DNA of 14,580 nucleotides from Pseudomonadota bacterium (GTDB lineage Bacteria; Pseudomonadota; Gammaproteobacteria; Steroidobacterales; Steroidobacteraceae): contig JAKBBE010000049.1 of NCBI GenBank assembly GCA_021826035.1, positions 3,217 to 17,796 on the forward strand, written 5' to 3'. Position 1 is the stretch's first letter. Every line of letters starts with the position of its first letter. The notes beneath the pieces were generated by a model. That model did no database searches and was not told the DNA's origin. It was given only the letters and a program-made list of their open reading frames with translations. Made by a program: the position numbers and the translations under genes. Below are positions 1 through 6,340 of this stretch, piece after piece.

Positions 1-589
1 CGTCGCGACCGATGACGCCGATCTGCGGCTTGGTGGGCGAGACGGCCGCGATCGGGTGCAGATCGCCCTGCACGTAGAGGAAACTCACGGCCCGGCCGTC
101 CGGCGTCCAGGCGAGCTCGTGCACGAATCCGTCGAGGTGCGAGATCCGCCACGCTCTGCGGCCGTGCGCGCGGACTTCATAAATATCCAACTGATTGGCC
201 CGCTTCGCCGGCTCATTGCAGTCGGAGAGAAAGGCGAGCGTACGGCTGTCGGGCGACCACTGCAGACTGCCGTAGTGGCAGGCACGATCCCCATCGGGGA
301 TACGCACGGTACGCACTTCGGAACCGTCTGGCGCGGCGAGCTGCAGAATCTGCCGCGGGTCCGTGCCGTCCCGTTCGGTCACCGTCCACGCAACCGTCCG
401 GCCGTTCGGGGCGAGCGCGACGGCGCCGAAGCGCTGCACATCGCGCAACCGGCGCATGATCGTCGCGATCCGCACCTGCGTCCTCGCCGGTGTCGCGGCG
501 TTGGCCAGAGCGCGCACCGGCGTCAGTGCCGCAGCGCACGACACCAGCACCATCGTTGCCGCCCACACCATTCTCCGGCGATATCCCAT
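1..589 (-). CDS. Exported S9-peptidase-like / TolB-like beta-propeller protein, N-terminal part (cut by window edge)
   Basis: The frame is open from the ATG at 589 down to the left edge, giving 196 residues with no stop; the C-terminal part lies outside the window. Residues 1-30 read as a Sec signal peptide: MGYRRR, a hydrophobic run, then an Ala-rich end near LANA. The following residues contain repeated WD40/PD40-like strands such as VALAPNGRTVAWTV, LQWSPDSRTLAFLSDC and LAWTPDGRAVSFLY. These are the hallmark of the N-terminal propeller of S9 (prolyl oligopeptidase/DPP-IV-like) peptidases and of TolB-type proteins. An AGAGGTGAG ribosome-binding site directly precedes the ATG. The catalytic Ser-Asp-His domain of an S9 peptidase would be off the window, so peptidase activity is an inference. 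A plain TolB/WD40-like protein is the alternative. It lies 161 bases downstream of the cupin gene on the same strand, so co-transcription is possible but not shown. Confidence 0.75.
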   Translation of the reverse strand, partial: MGYRRRMVWAATMVLVSCAAALTPVRALANAATPARTQVRIATIMRRLRDVQRFGAVALAPNGRTVAWTVTERDGTDPRQILQLAAPDGSEVRTVRIPDGDRACHYGSLQWSPDSRTLAFLSDCNEPAKRANQLDIYEVRAHGRRAWRISHLDGFVHELAWTPDGRAVSFLYVQGDLHPIAAVSPTKPQIGVIGRD

Positions 590-750
590 ACTCACCTCTG
601 CGCTGAAGTACTCGACCGTTGCGAGGATCTGATGATTCGAGGGTAGCACGCGGACCTCGGCGGGTCGACGCGTGGCCGAAGTGTTGGAAATGCGTGAATG
701 AGCGAAGTCGCAGACGCGATCGGCGGATCAGTGCAGCGCGCGCGGTACGC

Positions 751-1425
751 TCAGAACGCACACACCGTCGCGTGCATCAGCGGTGCGGATTTCACCCACA
801 GCGTCGCCCCTTCGGGGCCGCAGTGTGCGCGCAGATCCTCACCCGCCGGCAGCCGCAACCACGACCCGCGTGCGAACCGTTCCTCGTCCTGCGCAAAGCT
901 GCCCTGTACGACCAACCCTTCCAGACCCCGCGGATTGGGCAGATGCACCGGCGCGTCTGCCGGCCACTCGTCGAGCCGAACCTGTTCGTAAGCGTCCTCG
1001 AAGAGCACGCGGGAGGTTTTCTGACCCTCCGCCGGGGAGCGCGTGCGTCCCTCGCCGGGACGCACGGTCACGGATGCCGCGTCGTCGCGGCGGAACTGCC
1101 ACAGTTTGACGAAGATGATGCAGCCGGCGTCGCTGCCGGGTGCGTGTCCGCTCGCCGGCGGGTTGCGCACGTAGGCGCCGGCCGGATAGTCCCCGCGCTC
1201 GTCCTGGAACACCCCGTCCAGCACCAGGAACTCCTCGCCGCCCGGATGCAGGTGCCGCGGGAAGCGGCTGCCCGGTGCATAGCGGACGATGGAGGTCGCA
1301 CGGGCCTGCTCGGCGCCGATCCGAAACAACATCCGCCGCTCGATTCCCGCGCTCGGGCTGGCCACCCAGGGCGCCCCGGCCGTGTGCACGACCGCGCGGC
1401 GCGAGAGATCCTCGTTCAAAAGCAT
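751..1425 (-). CDS. ChrR-like double-cupin domain protein (lacks the zinc-binding anti-sigma domain)
   Basis: 224 residues. The frame stays open further upstream, but the ATG at 1425 is chosen because GGAGGG lies 7 bases before it and family similarity begins there. Cupin motif 1 is complete: G52-x5-H58-x-H60-x3-E64-x6-G71, followed by GDYPAGAYVRNPP and H94. This gives the usual three-His/one-Glu metal site. The text around EEFLVLDGVFQDERGDYPAG and IIFVKLWQF is typical of the cupin domain of ChrR, the anti-sigma factor of the singlet-oxygen response. The second half (about residues 130-224, with LEGLVVQGSFAQ and GSWLRLPAG) looks like a second cupin with no obvious metal ligands. ChrR's N-terminal zinc-binding, sigma-binding domain is absent and no ECF sigma gene is adjacent. 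An anti-sigma role is therefore unlikely; a metal-dependent sensor or small-molecule enzyme, perhaps linked to oxidative stress, is an inference. A -10-like TATACT lies about 124 bases upstream of the start. Confidence 0.85.
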   Translation of the reverse strand: MLLNEDLSRRAVVHTAGAPWVASPSAGIERRMLFRIGAEQARATSIVRYAPGSRFPRHLHPGGEEFLVLDGVFQDERGDYPAGAYVRNPPASGHAPGSDAGCIIFVKLWQFRRDDAASVTVRPGEGRTRSPAEGQKTSRVLFEDAYEQVRLDEWPADAPVHLPNPRGLEGLVVQGSFAQDEERFARGSWLRLPAGEDLRAHCGPEGATLWVKSAPLMHATVCAF

Positions 1426-1548
1426 GCTGTACCCTCCGCCAGCCTGGATCGCCTCGCCCGCAGCACTTCGTCCCGGCGCCGCAGCACGGCCGGGGCCGGC
1501 GAGCGCGACCGAGGGCTGCGGCGCGGGCCGCCATTCGGTGCCGGAGGC

Positions 1549-1554
1549 AGTATA
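1549..1554 (-). promoter_or_regulatory. Candidate -10 element for the cupin gene
   Basis: Read on the minus strand this is TATACT, five of six matches to the sigma-70 -10 consensus and an AT-rich island in very GC-rich DNA. No convincing -35 box stands 16-18 bases upstream, and the implied leader is about 120 bases. It sits back to back with the plus-strand promoter candidate at 1627-1656. Confidence 0.3.
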
Positions 1555-1626
1555 GCGCGCGCCTCCCGCGGGCCCTCTCACGCGCCCGATGTGGCGCCGA
1601 ACGGCGAGGGTGTCCCGCTCAAATGA

Positions 1627-1656
1627 TTGTACCGCCGCGCGCCGAGGCGCGATAAT
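1627..1656 (+). promoter_or_regulatory. Candidate sigma-70 promoter for the LVIVD-repeat gene
   Basis: TTGTAC (1627-1632) and GATAAT (1651-1656) are separated by 18 bases. The -10 box matches the consensus at five of six positions; the -35 keeps only the leading TTG. Transcription would start near 1663, about 55 bases before the ATG at 1718. It is the only such pair seen in this GC-rich divergent intergenic stretch. Confidence 0.5.
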
Positions 1657-1717
1657 GGCCGCGCGGGGGACCTGTGAGTGTGCCGTCAAGAGATCTGAAG
1701 ATCCGACGAGGCTCGCC

Positions 1718-3331
1718 ATGAATGCTGCGTTTCGAACCACTCTGACCTTCGGCCTGTCGATCATCGCCGGCGTCCTGCTGCTCGGCGCGCGGACACCGCA
1801 GGCCACCGCCCAGGCGGCGTTTCTGGGGCCCGTTCCCCGCCCGACCTGCCAGCCCGGGGATCGGACCGAAACCGGGGTGGACGGTCAGCTCACGGCGGCC
1901 GAACGCGCCAGTGGCGCCTCGAAGAAACCCTACGCCTGCAACCTCAAGATCATCGGCGAGTACGCCGGCCAGGGCGCCGGGCATCAGCTGATGTGGTACG
2001 GGCACTGCGCCTACGTCACCACCGAAGGCTATGAAGCCGGTCAGAAAGGCGTCCCACCGCTGCTGGACCCCGGGATCCAAGTCCTGGATGTCGCTCATCA
2101 GCGCGACCCGCGGTACGTCACCCATCTCGATGACCCAGCCTCGCTCTACGATTGGGAGGACGGCTCGGTCAATCCGCGCCGCGCCCTGCTCGGCTCCGCG
2201 GAGAGCTGGATGGGCGCCGGTCCGCAGCCGGCCGTCTCGTTCTACAGCCTCAAGCAATGCACGCATCCGCGGCTGCTCGCGAGCGTGCAGATCCCGGATG
2301 CGAAGCTGCAGGCGCACGCGGGCAATTTCGCTGCCGACGGCAGAACCTATTGGATTGGCTCGTTCAACCAGCGCCGGCTGTACGCCATCGACGTCTCCAA
2401 CCCCCGCCACCCGAGGGAACTGATCGACTGGAGCTTCCCGGACCATCAGCCGGGCGGCGCCGGTGCCCATCAGATCTGCCACCGGATCTCCCTGAATCAG
2501 TTCGCCGTCGACGGCCATCCGCCGGATACGCTGTTGTTCTGCGGCGTGGTGGGGCACCTGGTGCATGCGGGGGACTTCACCTCCGGCAACGGTCTGGTGA
2601 TCTATGACGTGAGTCAGGTGCAGGAGCGTCGGCCCCATCCGCAGATCCGCGTGCTCGGCTCGTTGTACTGGACGGACGGAGACATCGCCATCGAGCCGGA
2701 TCTGGCCTTCATCCACGGGACGCCATTTGTCGGCGTCGGGGATGAGTGCGGATCCGGCGGCTGCAGCGACCCGCAGGGCGCGATCGCCGCCTGCCGCGCC
2801 GGCCTGGCGCCGAACGGCATGGAGCGGCTCATCGACATCAGCAACCTGGCTCACCCGAAGCTCGTCGCGCAATTGATGCTCGGCGTCGACGATCCGCACA
2901 ACTGTGCGCTCACCGAACACGACGTCACCGCCACAATGGGTGGTTATGGCTACAGCGTGCACGACTGCACGTTCGACAACCCGCTTGATGCGAAGCTGCT
3001 CGCCTGCTCGAGCCACCAGGCGGGCGTGCGCGTCTTCGACATCCACGACCCCTACCGGCCGCGCGAGATCGCCTACTTCAAGGGACCGGCGCCGGCGAAC
3101 CCCGATGAGATCGATCCCGGCTCTCTCCTGAACGTGTTTCAGGGCGTCAGTCCGCCGATCAATTTCGCCTGGTCGAAGGCGCACAGCCGCTTTGTCTGGC
3201 GGCATGGGCAGCTCTATCTGTGGGTGACCTCGAGTCACGGCGGCTTCTACGCCCTGAAGTTCGAGAATCAGGCGGCCATTGCCCGCCTGAAGCCGATCCC
3301 GACGCCCGGCAACGAGGATTACCAGGACTGA
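1718..3331 (+). CDS. Exported LVIVD-repeat beta-propeller protein
   Basis: 537 residues. The ATG at 1718 is chosen over in-frame starts upstream because a clear Sec signal peptide begins there: MNAAFR, a hydrophobic core, then ATAQA at about residue 33. A weak GACGAGG ribosome-binding site precedes it. The mature part has several LVIVD-type strands, in which a chain named as a state or event is followed by a 'DISNPxxP' turn: LYAIDVSNPRHPREL, LIDISNLAHPKLVAQL and VRVFDIHDPYRPREIAYF. These build a beta-propeller of unknown function in the periplasm or outside the cell. There are 12 cysteines, all after the signal peptide, including DECGSGGCSD, so multiple disulfides are likely. Histidines and acidic residues cluster in DDPHNC and EHDVT, but no catalytic site can be named. 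The peroxiredoxin gene follows after 79 bases on the same strand, so the two may form an operon. Confidence 0.8.
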   Translation: MNAAFRTTLTFGLSIIAGVLLLGARTPQATAQAAFLGPVPRPTCQPGDRTETGVDGQLTAAERASGASKKPYACNLKIIGEYAGQGAGHQLMWYGHCAYVTTEGYEAGQKGVPPLLDPGIQVLDVAHQRDPRYVTHLDDPASLYDWEDGSVNPRRALLGSAESWMGAGPQPAVSFYSLKQCTHPRLLASVQIPDAKLQAHAGNFAADGRTYWIGSFNQRRLYAIDVSNPRHPRELIDWSFPDHQPGGAGAHQICHRISLNQFAVDGHPPDTLLFCGVVGHLVHAGDFTSGNGLVIYDVSQVQERRPHPQIRVLGSLYWTDGDIAIEPDLAFIHGTPFVGVGDECGSGGCSDPQGAIAACRAGLAPNGMERLIDISNLAHPKLVAQLMLGVDDPHNCALTEHDVTATMGGYGYSVHDCTFDNPLDAKLLACSSHQAGVRVFDIHDPYRPREIAYFKGPAPANPDEIDPGSLLNVFQGVSPPINFAWSKAHSRFVWRHGQLYLWVTSSHGGFYALKFENQAAIARLKPIPTPGNEDYQD

Positions 3332-3410
3332 ACCGGCGCACGCCCCGCGCGTGACGGTGCAAGGCCTTTGCGCGATGATGCGCCGGGCCGTTCAACCCCG
3401 GAGGCGAGTC

Positions 3411-3968
3411 ATGCGACGTTCCCTTGCCATCGCGCTGCTGCTGGCGCTGGTCGGATCCCAAAGTGCCTGGGCGGCGCTGCCCGACGGAGCCCGTGCCCCG
3501 CTGTTCACGGCCACCGCCACGCTCGGCGGTAAGACCTACCCGTTCTCACTCGCCCGGGCGCTGAAGAAAGGTCCGGTGGTGCTGTATTTCTACCTGGCGG
3601 CCTTCACCCCCGGCTGCACGCTCGAGGCGCACCTGTTCGCCGAGGCGATGCCGAAGTTCAAGGCCCTTGGCGCGACCGTCATCGGCGTCTCGCACGATTC
3701 GATCGCGAAATTGAAGCGCTTCTCGGTGAGTGCCTGCCGCAAGAAATTCCCGGTCGCGGCCGATACCACCGGCCGGATCATGAAGGCCTACGACGCGGTG
3801 CTGCCGTCGAACCCGCTGCTGGCCAACCGGGTGTCTTATGTCATCACCCCGGGCGATCGGGTGTTCTATTCCTACACCAACCTCGATCCGCGGCGGCATG
3901 TTGCCAATACGCTGCAGGCGGTGCGCCGCTGGGACGCCGCGCACCCACGGCATCCTCCGGCGCACTGA
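3411..3968 (+). CDS. Periplasmic PrxQ/BCP-like peroxiredoxin
   Basis: 185 residues. The ATG at 3411 has GGAGG six bases upstream and opens a signal peptide (MRRSLAIALLLALVG to SAWA, about residue 21). The AhpC/TSA thioredoxin fold follows. FTPGCT carries the peroxidatic Cys69, and Cys109 in SACRKKFPVAAD is a likely resolving cysteine about 40 residues on, as in PrxQ enzymes with the resolver on helix alpha3. His74 stands where the other PrxQ type has its resolving Cys five residues after the peroxidatic one. The enzyme would reduce hydrogen peroxide or organic peroxides in the periplasm, using a thioredoxin-like partner not seen here. One oddity: the family's P-x3-T-x2-C active-site motif reads L-AAF-T-PG-C, because the conserved proline is Leu62 (codon CTG). 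It probably shares a transcript with the LVIVD gene upstream. Confidence 0.88.
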   Translation: MRRSLAIALLLALVGSQSAWAALPDGARAPLFTATATLGGKTYPFSLARALKKGPVVLYFYLAAFTPGCTLEAHLFAEAMPKFKALGATVIGVSHDSIAKLKRFSVSACRKKFPVAADTTGRIMKAYDAVLPSNPLLANRVSYVITPGDRVFYSYTNLDPRRHVANTLQAVRRWDAAHPRHPPAH

Positions 3969-3991
3969 ACCGCGCGTCAGTCTGCGCGCGG

Positions 3992-4020
3992 GCGCCTGCC
4001 CCTGAGGCACCGACAGGCGC
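3992..4020 (+). terminator. Possible hairpin terminator after the peroxiredoxin gene
   Basis: GCGCCTG (3992-3998) pairs with CAGGCGC (4014-4020) around a 15-base loop, about 24 bases after the stop codon. There is no T-run after it. An alternative smaller hairpin, TGCC/GGCA, can form inside. It could also be chance pairing in GC-rich DNA. Confidence 0.3.
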
Positions 4021-4064
4021 GATGAGGCCACCGGCAGGCCGTGACGGACGGCGCTCGCCGGGGG

Positions 4065-4077
4065 GACCTGACAGGTC
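4065..4077. repeat. Perfect 13-base inverted repeat GACCTG-A-CAGGTC
   Basis: Two perfect six-base arms flank one central base. It sits about 220 bases before fimT and 106 bases before the CRP-like box. The symmetry is that of a dimeric repressor operator, but no regulator gene is nearby and no family can be named from it. Confidence 0.35.
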
Positions 4078-4182
4078 ATTCCGCACCGCGGGGGCGTGAA
4101 TCGTCCTGGAACATCATCGCCCGAGCACGCGGGTCCGCCGCCCGGAGGAGGACGGGCGAGCGCCGGTCCCCTGCCCGCGAAA

Positions 4183-4198
4183 TGTGAACGACATCACA
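4183..4198. promoter_or_regulatory. CRP-family (Vfr/Clp/CRP) binding site upstream of the pilin operon
   Basis: The sequence is a perfect TGTGA-N6-TCACA match (spacer ACGACA), the consensus half-sites of CRP and its relatives Vfr (Pseudomonas) and Clp (Xanthomonas). It lies in the only long intergenic stretch before fimT, 99 bases before the start codon. Relative to the -10-like TACAGT at 4273-4278 its centre would be near -94, close to the helical phase used by class I CRP sites. Vfr and Clp are known to affect pili and surface behaviour in their hosts. That the operon is activated here by cAMP or c-di-GMP signalling is an inference. Confidence 0.6.
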
Positions 4199-4240
4199 GT
4201 CACATCCCTCACCGTCCATCGGCGCTCTTGCGCCGCTGGT

Positions 4241-4257
4241 CGGCACCGCTCGTGCCG
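4241..4257 (+). promoter_or_regulatory. Inverted repeat overlapping a sigma-54-like -24/-12 pattern
   Basis: CGGCACCGCTCGTGCCG is a perfect six-base inverted repeat with a five-base centre. Read as a sigma-54 promoter (TGGCACG-N4-TTGC), its GG (4242-4243) and GC (4254-4255) have exactly the required spacing, and 8 of 11 defined positions match. Transcription would begin near 4267, about 31 bases before fimT. Sigma-54 with PilR drives the major pilin gene in Pseudomonas. The symmetry alone may explain the match, so confidence is low. Confidence 0.25.
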
Positions 4258-4260
4258 CGC

Positions 4261-4278
4261 CCGGCGCGCCGGTACAGT
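4261..4278 (+). promoter_or_regulatory. 12-base palindrome plus -10-like TACAGT before fimT
   Basis: CCGGCGCGCCGG (4261-4272) is a perfect palindrome directly followed by TACAGT (4273-4278), four of six matches to the sigma-70 -10 box. No -35 box is visible at 16-18 bases, as would be expected of an activator-dependent promoter such as one served by the CRP-like site at 4183-4198. The AGGGGAG ribosome-binding site of fimT follows at 4289-4295. Confidence 0.3.
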
Positions 4279-4297
4279 GCTCATCATTAGGGGAGCG

Positions 4298-4918
4298 ATG
4301 ATCAGAACAACCGTGTATCCGCAGCCTCCAATTTTCGAGCCCCGCTCTGCGCCCGGCGCAGGTGCGCACCGCCAGCGTGGCGTCACGCTGTTCGAGCTCG
4401 TGATCGTGATGCTCATCATCGCCATCCTCACCGGCATCGGTGTGCCGACCTATCGATACGTGACCACCTCGAGCCGCATGAGTGCCGAACTCAATGCGCT
4501 GCTCGGGGACCTGCAGTACGCCCGCTCCGAAGCGGTGCGTCAGGGACAGGCAGTCACGGTGTGCATCGCGGCGCAGACCACCAGCCCCTACTCCTGTGCC
4601 GCCACCGGCGCGGAAAATTGGGACCAGGGCTGGCTCGTGTTCAGCGATGTCGGGGGCACCAAGAATTACGACAGCAGCGTCGGCGATCAGATGCTGCGCG
4701 TGCAGACCGCCTTCTCCAGCGGCGACACCTTCGCTGACACCCTTGGCGTGAATGCCATCAGCTTCAATCGTGATGGCTTCGCCAATCTCGGCGTCGCCCA
4801 GATGACCGTCACGCTGAACGACCAGTCCAACGACGCGCAGTACACGCGCTGCCTGTACATCAGCCAGTCCGGCATGATGACTACCGCCATGCACTCCACC
4901 GACTCCTATTGCCAATGA
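4298..4918 (+). CDS. fimT: Type IV pilus minor pilin FimT/GspH family
   Basis: 206 residues. The ATG at 4298 follows AGGGGAG with two bases between. The prepilin signature is RQRG|VTLFELVIVMLIIAIL: cleavage by the prepilin peptidase after Gly28, the usual Glu at mature position +5 (Glu33), and a single hydrophobic helix used for membrane anchoring and pilus packing. The globular part has the GspH/FimT features: LLGDLQYARSEAVRQGQAV, then a Cys-containing C-terminus (RCLYISQSG). The role is a minor pilin that helps start pilus assembly and, in some species, binds DNA. The leader is unusually long (28 residues) and the first mature residue is Val rather than Phe or Met. It is the first gene of the operon, and its TGA overlaps the pilV start (ATGA). 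Confidence 0.9.
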   Translation: MIRTTVYPQPPIFEPRSAPGAGAHRQRGVTLFELVIVMLIIAILTGIGVPTYRYVTTSSRMSAELNALLGDLQYARSEAVRQGQAVTVCIAAQTTSPYSCAATGAENWDQGWLVFSDVGGTKNYDSSVGDQMLRVQTAFSSGDTFADTLGVNAISFNRDGFANLGVAQMTVTLNDQSNDAQYTRCLYISQSGMMTTAMHSTDSYCQ

Positions 4919-5493
4919 GACGCACCGGCACACCATCAGCCGCACGCGGCTTCAGTCTGGTCGAGGTTCTGGTCGCCTTGATCGTCGTCTCGGTGGGCCT
5001 GCTCGGCATCGCCAAGATGCAGGCGCTGCTCATCGCCGACAGCGGCGTTTCGCGGGTGCGCGCACTGGTGGCACTGGAGGCCTCGAGTCTCGCTGCGTCA
5101 ATTCACGCTAATCGAGACTACTGGGCGAGCGCCCCGGCCGGCCTGACCGTATCGGTCAACCCGGCGAATGCCCCGGCGGTGAGCGCCTCCGGCGACGCCA
5201 CCCTCAGCAGCGGCATCAGCGCTGCGATCGCCAATCCCCAGGCCTGCGAATCAACCACCGTCACCTACTGCACGCCGCCGAACATGGCTGGCTATGACCT
5301 GGCGCAGTGGTCCCTCGCCATGCAGACGCTGCTGCCGAGCGCCACGAGTCAGATCCTATGCCAGGACGCAAACCTGCAGGTCTACTGCACGATCACCATC
5401 ACCTGGACCGAAACCCTCGCGAACGCAACGATCCAGGAGCAAGGCAGTGCGGCGCTGCAGAACCAGTCCTATCAGCTGGTGGTCTCGCCATGA
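4915..5493 (+). CDS. pilV: Type IV pilus minor pilin PilV
   Basis: 192 residues. The ATG at 4915 overlaps the fimT stop by four bases (ATGA), implying translational coupling; a TTG two codons upstream is less likely. The prepilin signature is AARG|FSLVEVLVALIVVSVGLLG: a 12-residue leader, Phe at +1 and Glu at +5 (Glu17). The segment LAQWSLAMQTLLPS with nearby cysteines (ACESTTVTYC) is typical of PilV globular domains. PilV is part of the minor-pilin priming complex with FimT/FimU, PilW, PilX and PilE, which sits at the pilus tip and helps present PilY1. Its own stop overlaps the pilW start in the same ATGA way. Confidence 0.92.
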   Translation: MRRTGTPSAARGFSLVEVLVALIVVSVGLLGIAKMQALLIADSGVSRVRALVALEASSLAASIHANRDYWASAPAGLTVSVNPANAPAVSASGDATLSSGISAAIANPQACESTTVTYCTPPNMAGYDLAQWSLAMQTLLPSATSQILCQDANLQVYCTITITWTETLANATIQEQGSAALQNQSYQLVVSP

Positions 5494-6338
5494 GCCGCCG
5501 GATGCACGCCCGTAACGCACCAGCGCGCCAGCGCGGCTACACGCTCGTCGAGCTGCTGGTCGCCATCGTCATCGCCCTGTTCCTCATCGGCGGGGTGATC
5601 ATCATCGAGCAGAGTGTGCACACCTCGTATGCCGACCGTTCGGGGCTGCAGAAGCTCGATGACGAAGAACGATTCGCCATGACGCTGCTCACCGAAGTCG
5701 TGCAATCGGCCGGCTACTACCCGGATCCGGCCACGAACTCGGTCGTCACCGCTTTCCCCGCGCAGAACGCCACGGCACCGGACAACGCTGGCGATGCTCT
5801 CACCTTCACCACCGGGCAAACTCTCTACGGGCTGCACTCGACGCAGAGCGCGAACGGCCAGACCTACAGCCTCGACACGCTCGCCGTGCGCTACATGACC
5901 GCCAGCGGCGACGGCATCCCGCTCTGCGATGGAACGTCGAACACCAGTGGCGGCAACGTCGGCTACACGAACTACTTCTACATCCAGACCGCGCCCGATC
6001 CGGACCCGAGCAAGCCGCCGGACAGCTTCCTCTACTGCGCGCTCGAGGCCGGCACCACCTGGACCGCCAACAGCGGAGTGCCACTGGTGAAGAACGTGGA
6101 GTACATGCAGATCGATTACGGCCTGCACGTGAGCGCCGGGCCGATCAGCACACCGGGTGATTACGCGGTGAACGTCTACGTCCCGGCCGGCGACATGCAG
6201 CCTACGGACTGGAGCGAGGTGACCGCCGTCCGCATCACGGTGACCTTCGTGAACCCCTTGCAGAATGAGGCGGGACAGCCGCAGACCGTGACCTTCACCA
6301 AGGTCATAGACGTCATGGGCCGCGCGGGAGGCAATTGA
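5490..6338 (+). CDS. pilW: Type IV pilus minor pilin PilW
   Basis: 282 residues. The ATG at 5490 overlaps the pilV stop (ATGA). An in-frame opening further upstream lies inside pilV and lacks a prepilin leader, so it is not used. The signature is RQRG|YTLVELLVAIVIALFLIGG: a 16-residue leader, Tyr at +1 and Glu at +5 (Glu21). The long globular part has PilW-type features, including DDEERFAMTLLTEVVQSAGY soon after the helix and WSEVTAVRITVTFVNPL near the C-terminus. PilW is the largest minor pilin and, with PilX, is needed to bring PilY1 to the pilus. Two bases separate its TGA from the pilX ATG, and the pilX ribosome-binding site lies inside the end of pilW. Confidence 0.9.
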   Translation: MSRRMHARNAPARQRGYTLVELLVAIVIALFLIGGVIIIEQSVHTSYADRSGLQKLDDEERFAMTLLTEVVQSAGYYPDPATNSVVTAFPAQNATAPDNAGDALTFTTGQTLYGLHSTQSANGQTYSLDTLAVRYMTASGDGIPLCDGTSNTSGGNVGYTNYFYIQTAPDPDPSKPPDSFLYCALEAGTTWTANSGVPLVKNVEYMQIDYGLHVSAGPISTPGDYAVNVYVPAGDMQPTDWSEVTAVRITVTFVNPLQNEAGQPQTVTFTKVIDVMGRAGGN

Positions 6339-6340
6339 GC

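Noticed and set aside
1426..1806. N-terminal extension of the cupin gene on the minus strand (start at 1806)
   Set aside because: The extension overlaps the start and signal peptide of the LVIVD gene and covers both candidate promoters. It has low-complexity Arg/Ala composition, and the ATG at 1425 has a good ribosome-binding site.
1619..3238. Minus-strand open frame of 539 codons antisense to the LVIVD gene
   Set aside because: It is Arg/Val/Asp-rich with no recognisable family, no ribosome-binding site and no signal or fold pattern. Its openness follows from high GC at third codon positions of the real plus-strand gene.
3360..3385. Near-palindrome around AAGGCCTTTGC before the peroxiredoxin gene
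   Set aside because: The symmetry is imperfect and short, and there is no T-run. It is not convincing as a terminator or operator, and the spacing fits an operon.
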